Below the pieces are notes generated by a model that was given only the letters and a program-made list of their open reading frames with translations, did no database searches and had not been told where the DNA came from. A program made the translations under genes and the position numbers. Of a DNA stretch of 64,000 nucleotides, positions 60,498 through 64,000 are shown one piece after another. The number at the start of each line of letters is the position of its first letter. Position 1 is the first letter of the stretch. Origin of the DNA: Natronorubrum texcoconense (GTDB taxonomy: Archaea; Halobacteriota; Halobacteria; Halobacteriales; Natrialbaceae); assembly GCF_900100335.1 (NCBI RefSeq), contig NZ_FNFE01000005.1, forward strand, positions 124,001-188,000. The letters are read 5' to 3'.

Positions 60498-61822
60498 CAG
60501 CTCCCAGCCCACTCTCAACGTTCGTTGCAACACTGTCATCCGATGCGCTCCCATCCGATGTTCGTGACCGCGCTGGACTCGTAATCGCTGATACGATCGG
60601 GTCGATCGTCGCCGGATCGACGACCGAACCCGTTCGAACACTCCAAGCACGGTATGCTGCTCGCGGCTCGGGACCGGCGTCCGTGCTCGGAACCAACTCG
60701 TCACTCCCGATCGAGCAGGCTGCAACGCTCAACGGCACTGCCGGGACGGTACTCGAACTCGACGAAGGGCACAAACGGGCGGCAGGCCATCCCTCGATCC
60801 ACGTACTTCCAGCCGTGTTAGCCGTCGCCGAAGCCGACGACGGATCCGGCGAAGACCTACTCGCTGCGTTCGTCGCCGGCTACGAAACCGCCGCCCGCGT
60901 CGCACAAGCCTGCCAGCCCCTCGCCGACGGTTACCACCCGCACGGCGTCTGGGGTGTCGTCGGCGCAGCCGCGGGCGTGGCGAACTACCGCAGCCTCGAG
61001 GCCGAGACAGTTGCGAACGCGCTCAGTATTGCTGCGAACCACGCACAACACACTCGATTCGAAGCCGCCCTCGAGGGCGCAAGTGTCAGAGACACGTACG
61101 CCGGGATGGTGGCACCAGACGCCATCCGTGCCGTCGATCAAGCCCAAGCCGGCTTCACGGGACTCGAAGATGGAGTTCGTCGCCACCTCGAGTCGGTTAC
61201 CGATGGTGCCATCAGCACGATTTCGGCTGACGATTTCGGAGAAGAGTGGGAACTCTGCAACGGCTACTTCAAGATTCACGCCGCCTGCCGATATACACAC
61301 CCTGTGCTCGACGCAATCGACGAACTCGAGGACGAGACCGCGTTGGAGCTAACTGCGATCGATTCGATCGCAGTCGAGACCTATCCGGCGGCGGCCGGTC
61401 TCGGCGAACAGGCCCCTCAAACGCGACTCGAAGCTAAGTTTTCGATTCCGTTCGTAATCGCGACCCGGCTGGTCCACGGACACGCTGGGAAGGACGCGTT
61501 CGAACCAGCCGCGTTCAAAGAGGAGGTGTTCGAGCTCGCGACTCGAGTTACCGTCAACGCAAGGTCGGAGTTCGCCGACGCCCTCCCGGACAGTCGTGGC
61601 GCACGGGTAACAATCGAGCACGGCGAGACGGAATCGACGATAACCGTCGATCACGCCCGCGGTGGGGGAACGCGTCCGTTCAACGAGTCACGGCTCCACG
61701 AGAAGTTCGATTCACTCGTGACTCCCGTCCTCGGTGACTCGGCCGCCGAGAGGACGTGGGCACTGCTTCGATCCGAGGGTATGCCGGACGCTCGCACCCT
61801 GTGTGAGTCTGTCACACCGTGA
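60494..61822 (+). CDS. MmgE/PrpD family protein, coupled to the importer operon
   Basis: 442-residue member of the 2-methylcitrate dehydratase/cis-aconitate decarboxylase/iminodisuccinate epimerase family. LNGTAGTVLELDEGHKRAAGHPS (active-site His loop), FKIHAACRYTHPVLDAI, VTIEHGETESTITV. Distantly related to the 51-kb paralogue (LNGT...EEGH versus LNGT...DEGH). Translational coupling with LivM ties it to the imported substrate: it may process the polycarboxylate or amide acid taken up. Confidence 0.87.
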   Translation: MTAPSPLSTFVATLSSDALPSDVRDRAGLVIADTIGSIVAGSTTEPVRTLQARYAARGSGPASVLGTNSSLPIEQAATLNGTAGTVLELDEGHKRAAGHPSIHVLPAVLAVAEADDGSGEDLLAAFVAGYETAARVAQACQPLADGYHPHGVWGVVGAAAGVANYRSLEAETVANALSIAANHAQHTRFEAALEGASVRDTYAGMVAPDAIRAVDQAQAGFTGLEDGVRRHLESVTDGAISTISADDFGEEWELCNGYFKIHAACRYTHPVLDAIDELEDETALELTAIDSIAVETYPAAAGLGEQAPQTRLEAKFSIPFVIATRLVHGHAGKDAFEPAAFKEEVFELATRVTVNARSEFADALPDSRGARVTIEHGETESTITVDHARGGGTRPFNESRLHEKFDSLVTPVLGDSAAERTWALLRSEGMPDARTLCESVTP

Positions 61823-61921
61823 TAGCTCCTCACCGTCGCGGGATTTGCTTCCGAAAGCAGTCAGTTGCGGTGTTGTTTCGCCACCCATAAAAAGTAAGAT
61901 GGTTCAATTTTGTGATGGTCT

Positions 61922-62540
61922 CTATCAAAAATCGACCGCCTCAGCGGGCGTCGCGACTGGGTCAACGAGAGTGGATTTCCCGCCAGCTGACATAACTCGA
62001 CATTTGATACTATCCCGCGATCTTCTCACATTCAAATATAGTTCGATAATTATAGAGATTGGGTGTCGGGCGTAGCCGAAAGGCAGTCCACGATTGGATT
62101 CATAAAGGCGTTCGACAGCTGGCAGGTGACAAGGAACCGAATCACGTCGCATTTGATGAGACGGTGATTCAACGTGAGGAACATCGATATTGGCTGTACA
62201 GTGCTGTCGATCCAGTAACGAACAAGATACCCCATATACGGCAGTATCTGACGACAACAACCACATTGACAGAACGGTTCCTCGAGAACCCACCGAGAAA
62301 TATGACCTCGACGATGCTGTATTTCTCGTCGATAAATCAAAATCTCTCCAGACTGTATTCCGCTGAACTGGCTCCAAGTTCGATATGAAAAGCATCGAGA
62401 TCGGACCGCTTCTCAACATGTTTTTTATGAGATATAATACCATACCTCTTTGCTATCAAACTGTTTTAGTCGTGTACAATCATCTACAGCAGAACTGTCA
62501 CCCCAGTTCTTCGTCGCCTGACACAATGAAACAAACTACA
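61922..62540 (+). pseudogene. Degenerate IS6-family (ISH15-like) transposase, right copy
   Basis: Plus-strand remnant running the full length of a ~205-residue transposase in shifting frames: IDRLSGRRDW, a stop, SHSNIV, RLGVGRSRKAVHDWIHKG, NHVAFDETVIQREEHRYWLY (first DDE Asp intact), SAVDPVTNKIPHIRQYL, then frameshifts to KYDLDDAVFLVDKSKSLQTV, LSNCFSRVQSSTAEL and finally a WHN-ATN-like end. At least three stops and two frameshifts: inactive. Homologous to the minus-strand copy at 16.5-17.1 kb. Ends 16 bp from the stop of the surface-protein gene. Confidence 0.85.
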
Positions 62541-62555
62541 CACGACCGGCCGAAA

Positions 62556-64000
62556 TCAGCTGTGTTTGTTACCGTTTCGGAACTGACGGCCAGCGACGAG
62601 AAACACGACGATCGCCAGCAGCGTGACACTAACTCCGAAACCTGGTGTTCCGTCGTCGACATCTTCAGTCATGCTGTCACTGTCAGTCTCGCGGGCGCTC
62701 GAGTCATCGTCCACGCTAGACGGATCATCGTCATCAGCCTCGTCCGCGCTCGAGTGCTCATCGTCCACGTCAGGTAGTCCGACACCAACGGCAAACTGCG
62801 AGAAGCTGTCGACACCAGCACTGAAGCGAAGTTCGTCTTTCGTTTCGTCGATCACCGTCGTCTCGAGTGGGCGCCACTCGTCGGCGTCGGGGTCGAAGTG
62901 GTACAGCGAGACCGCGTTGGCGTCACCGTCAGCGGTCTCGAGCGCCTCGGCCGGCACGCTGAACTCGATCGTCGCCGAGTCGAGTTGGTCGGGCTCGAAG
63001 TCGGTGGCGATCTGGAGGTAGCCAACTGCCTCGAGACCTTGATCGAGGCCGCGAGCGTCGTCGCTGGTCGGCTCGCTGGCCTCGCGGATCGTAAGGTCAG
63101 TGTCGATTCGGTCGGTGAACTCGATGTGGAGTCGCTCGCTCGTGGCTGTTACGTGGTGCTCGGTTGCAGTGGGGTCAGTGGCGAACCGGAGATCAACCGT
63201 CCGAACATGACTGAACTGAAGCAGTGATTCGGAAATTCCGTTTCTAATCGTGGGAGTAACATCGGCGCGAAGGTCGCCACCTGAAATGTGAACTGACGAC
63301 GTTTCGTCGCTGTTTACTGACGTGCTGGGACTACTCGTCCCACTTCCGGTCGACGGAACGGGCTCGACGGTCACTGTCTCGCTGGAGATGTCGTTAACGC
63401 TTCCAACGGTCACGTCACTCTCGCCGACGTCGCCGCTGGCCGTGGCCCACTCGAATGTCAATGTTTTCGACTCGCCGGCCTCGAGTTCGAGAGTATCGCT
63501 ATCTTGCAGGTTGTCCTCGAAATCGCGAAATTCAAGCGACTGCTCACCATCTGCGGCCCAGTTGGTGACCTTCACAGTCACCTCGAGGGTCGTCCCTTCG
63601 GTGACTGGGGCGTTTGTCTCGGTGATGGCCACAGAGAAGAAGGGATCGGTGTCCTCCCACGCGAGCGTGGGGTACTGGTCGGTGGCGTGCCAAGTGTCGG
63701 TAAAGGCGAAGCCATTCATAGTCACGGTGGCGTTTTTCCCGTGCATCTGCCAGGTCTCGAGGCCCTCGCCGCCGCTGGAGTCGGACTGCCCCGTGGTTTG
63801 CGTGTCCCAGTAGGAGTACGTCACGTCGCCGCCGCCGGTGCCCACGAGTCCGCCGACGCTACCAGATTCGTCCCCGTCGTTCACTTCGCCGGCCGCGTAC
63901 GATCGTTCGATCGTGCCGGAGTTGGAACTGGACGAAGGGTTGTGCCCGACCAGTCCACCGACGGCCCCGTCGCCGCCGACGTCGGCGGTCACGTACGAGT
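62556..64000 (-). CDS. Large cell-surface protein, GLUG repeats and PGF-CTERM-like anchor; N terminus outside window
   Basis: Secreted or surface protein; only the C-terminal ~481 residues are visible and the frame is open at the right edge. In order: GLUG-type repeats (GAVGGLVGHN, GSVGGLVGTG), the WDTQTTGQSDSSGGEGLETWQM repeat ending, a CARDB-like beta-sandwich (VAITETNAPVTEGTTLEVTVKVTNW), a Ser/Thr linker, a PGF-pre-PGF-like domain (AVSLYHFDPDADEW, SAGVDSFSQFAVGVG), a long acidic Asp/Ser/Glu stretch, and a C-terminal TPGFG followed by one membrane helix and Arg/Lys, the archaeosortase PGF-CTERM layout. Role in adhesion or cell wall is likely but unproven. Confidence 0.85.
   Translation of the reverse strand, partial: SYVTADVGGDGAVGGLVGHNPSSSSNSGTIERSYAAGEVNDGDESGSVGGLVGTGGGDVTYSYWDTQTTGQSDSSGGEGLETWQMHGKNATVTMNGFAFTDTWHATDQYPTLAWEDTDPFFSVAITETNAPVTEGTTLEVTVKVTNWAADGEQSLEFRDFEDNLQDSDTLELEAGESKTLTFEWATASGDVGESDVTVGSVNDISSETVTVEPVPSTGSGTSSPSTSVNSDETSSVHISGGDLRADVTPTIRNGISESLLQFSHVRTVDLRFATDPTATEHHVTATSERLHIEFTDRIDTDLTIREASEPTSDDARGLDQGLEAVGYLQIATDFEPDQLDSATIEFSVPAEALETADGDANAVSLYHFDPDADEWRPLETTVIDETKDELRFSAGVDSFSQFAVGVGLPDVDDEHSSADEADDDDPSSVDDDSSARETDSDSMTEDVDDGTPGFGVSVTLLAIVVFLVAGRQFRNGNKHS

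Noticed and set aside
16469-62540. Active composite transposon
   Set aside because: Both IS copies are broken by stops and frameshifts and no terminal repeats were found, so present mobility is not supported.
1-64000. CRISPR arrays, tRNA or rRNA genes, riboswitches
   Set aside because: No regularly spaced direct repeats, no cloverleaf with T-loop signature and no known riboswitch core were recognised by reading.

Overview
The window looks like the chromosome of a halophilic archaeon (Natrialbales/Haloterrigena-type haloarchaeon is my inference). Reasons: GC-rich DNA with strongly acidic predicted proteins; TATA-like boxes 25-32 nt before start codons (leaderless transcripts); Tat-lipobox binding proteins; a HalOD1 small protein; F420-type enzymes; a surface protein with a PGF-CTERM-like tail; and remnants of a haloarchaeal IS6-type transposase. 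There are no rRNA or tRNA genes and no CRISPR array. Almost every gene is catabolic: amide/hydantoin hydrolases, deaminating enzymes, acyl-CoA chemistry, amino-acid-type ABC importers and IclR/Lrp regulators.

Layout. (1) 0-16.3 kb: hydantoinase/oxoprolinase HyuA (cut by the left edge) and HyuB; an acetyltransferase; two class III aminotransferases around an Lrp regulator; methylmalonate/malonate-semialdehyde dehydrogenase; an F420-type LLM enzyme coupled to an M20 N-carbamoyl amidohydrolase; an IclR regulator; an isochorismatase-type amidase; an SDR; and a dihydropyrimidinase/hydantoinase. These fit a route from a cyclic ureide through an N-carbamoyl amino acid and beta-amino acid to a semialdehyde and acyl-CoA. 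(2) 16.5-17.1 kb: a decayed IS6-family transposase. (3) 17.4-31.0 kb: VOC protein, SDR, PPOX-fold protein; a complete branched-chain/amide ABC importer (binding protein, LivH, LivM, LivG, LivF); then leucine-dehydrogenase and 2-oxoacid dehydrogenase E1-alpha, E1-beta and E2, followed by a deleted and frameshifted remnant of the E3 gene; a PpnP nucleoside phosphorylase; an SDR. (4) 31.2-40.0 kb: an IclR regulator with a palindromic operator, a second HyuB-HyuA pair, a sugar-type dehydrogenase, an acetolactate-synthase-like TPP enzyme, and a split ComD/ComE-like TPP decarboxylase preceded by a tiny coupled ORF.

(5) 40.0-42.3 kb: a tyrosine recombinase between two palindrome-rich, AT-richer spacers; one palindrome has the geometry of a dif/att core site. 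(6) 42.3-51.1 kb: an IclR regulator, a fumarate-reductase-like flavoprotein, a coupled isochorismatase-type amidase and hydantoinase/imidase, a type III CoA-transferase, an HMG-CoA-lyase-like enzyme without the family cysteine, and a LeuC/LeuD-type hydro-lyase. Read together these suggest imide/ureide ring opening, half-amide hydrolysis, hydration of an unsaturated diacid, CoA activation and C-C cleavage (inference). (7) 51.1-61.8 kb: MmgE/PrpD, HalOD1, SnoaL-like and LLM proteins, an SDR, and a second importer operon in which both ATPases are fused in one chain, ending in a second MmgE/PrpD. (8) 61.9-64 kb: another decayed copy of the IS6 transposase, in opposite orientation to the first, next to the 3' end of a large surface protein that runs off the right edge.
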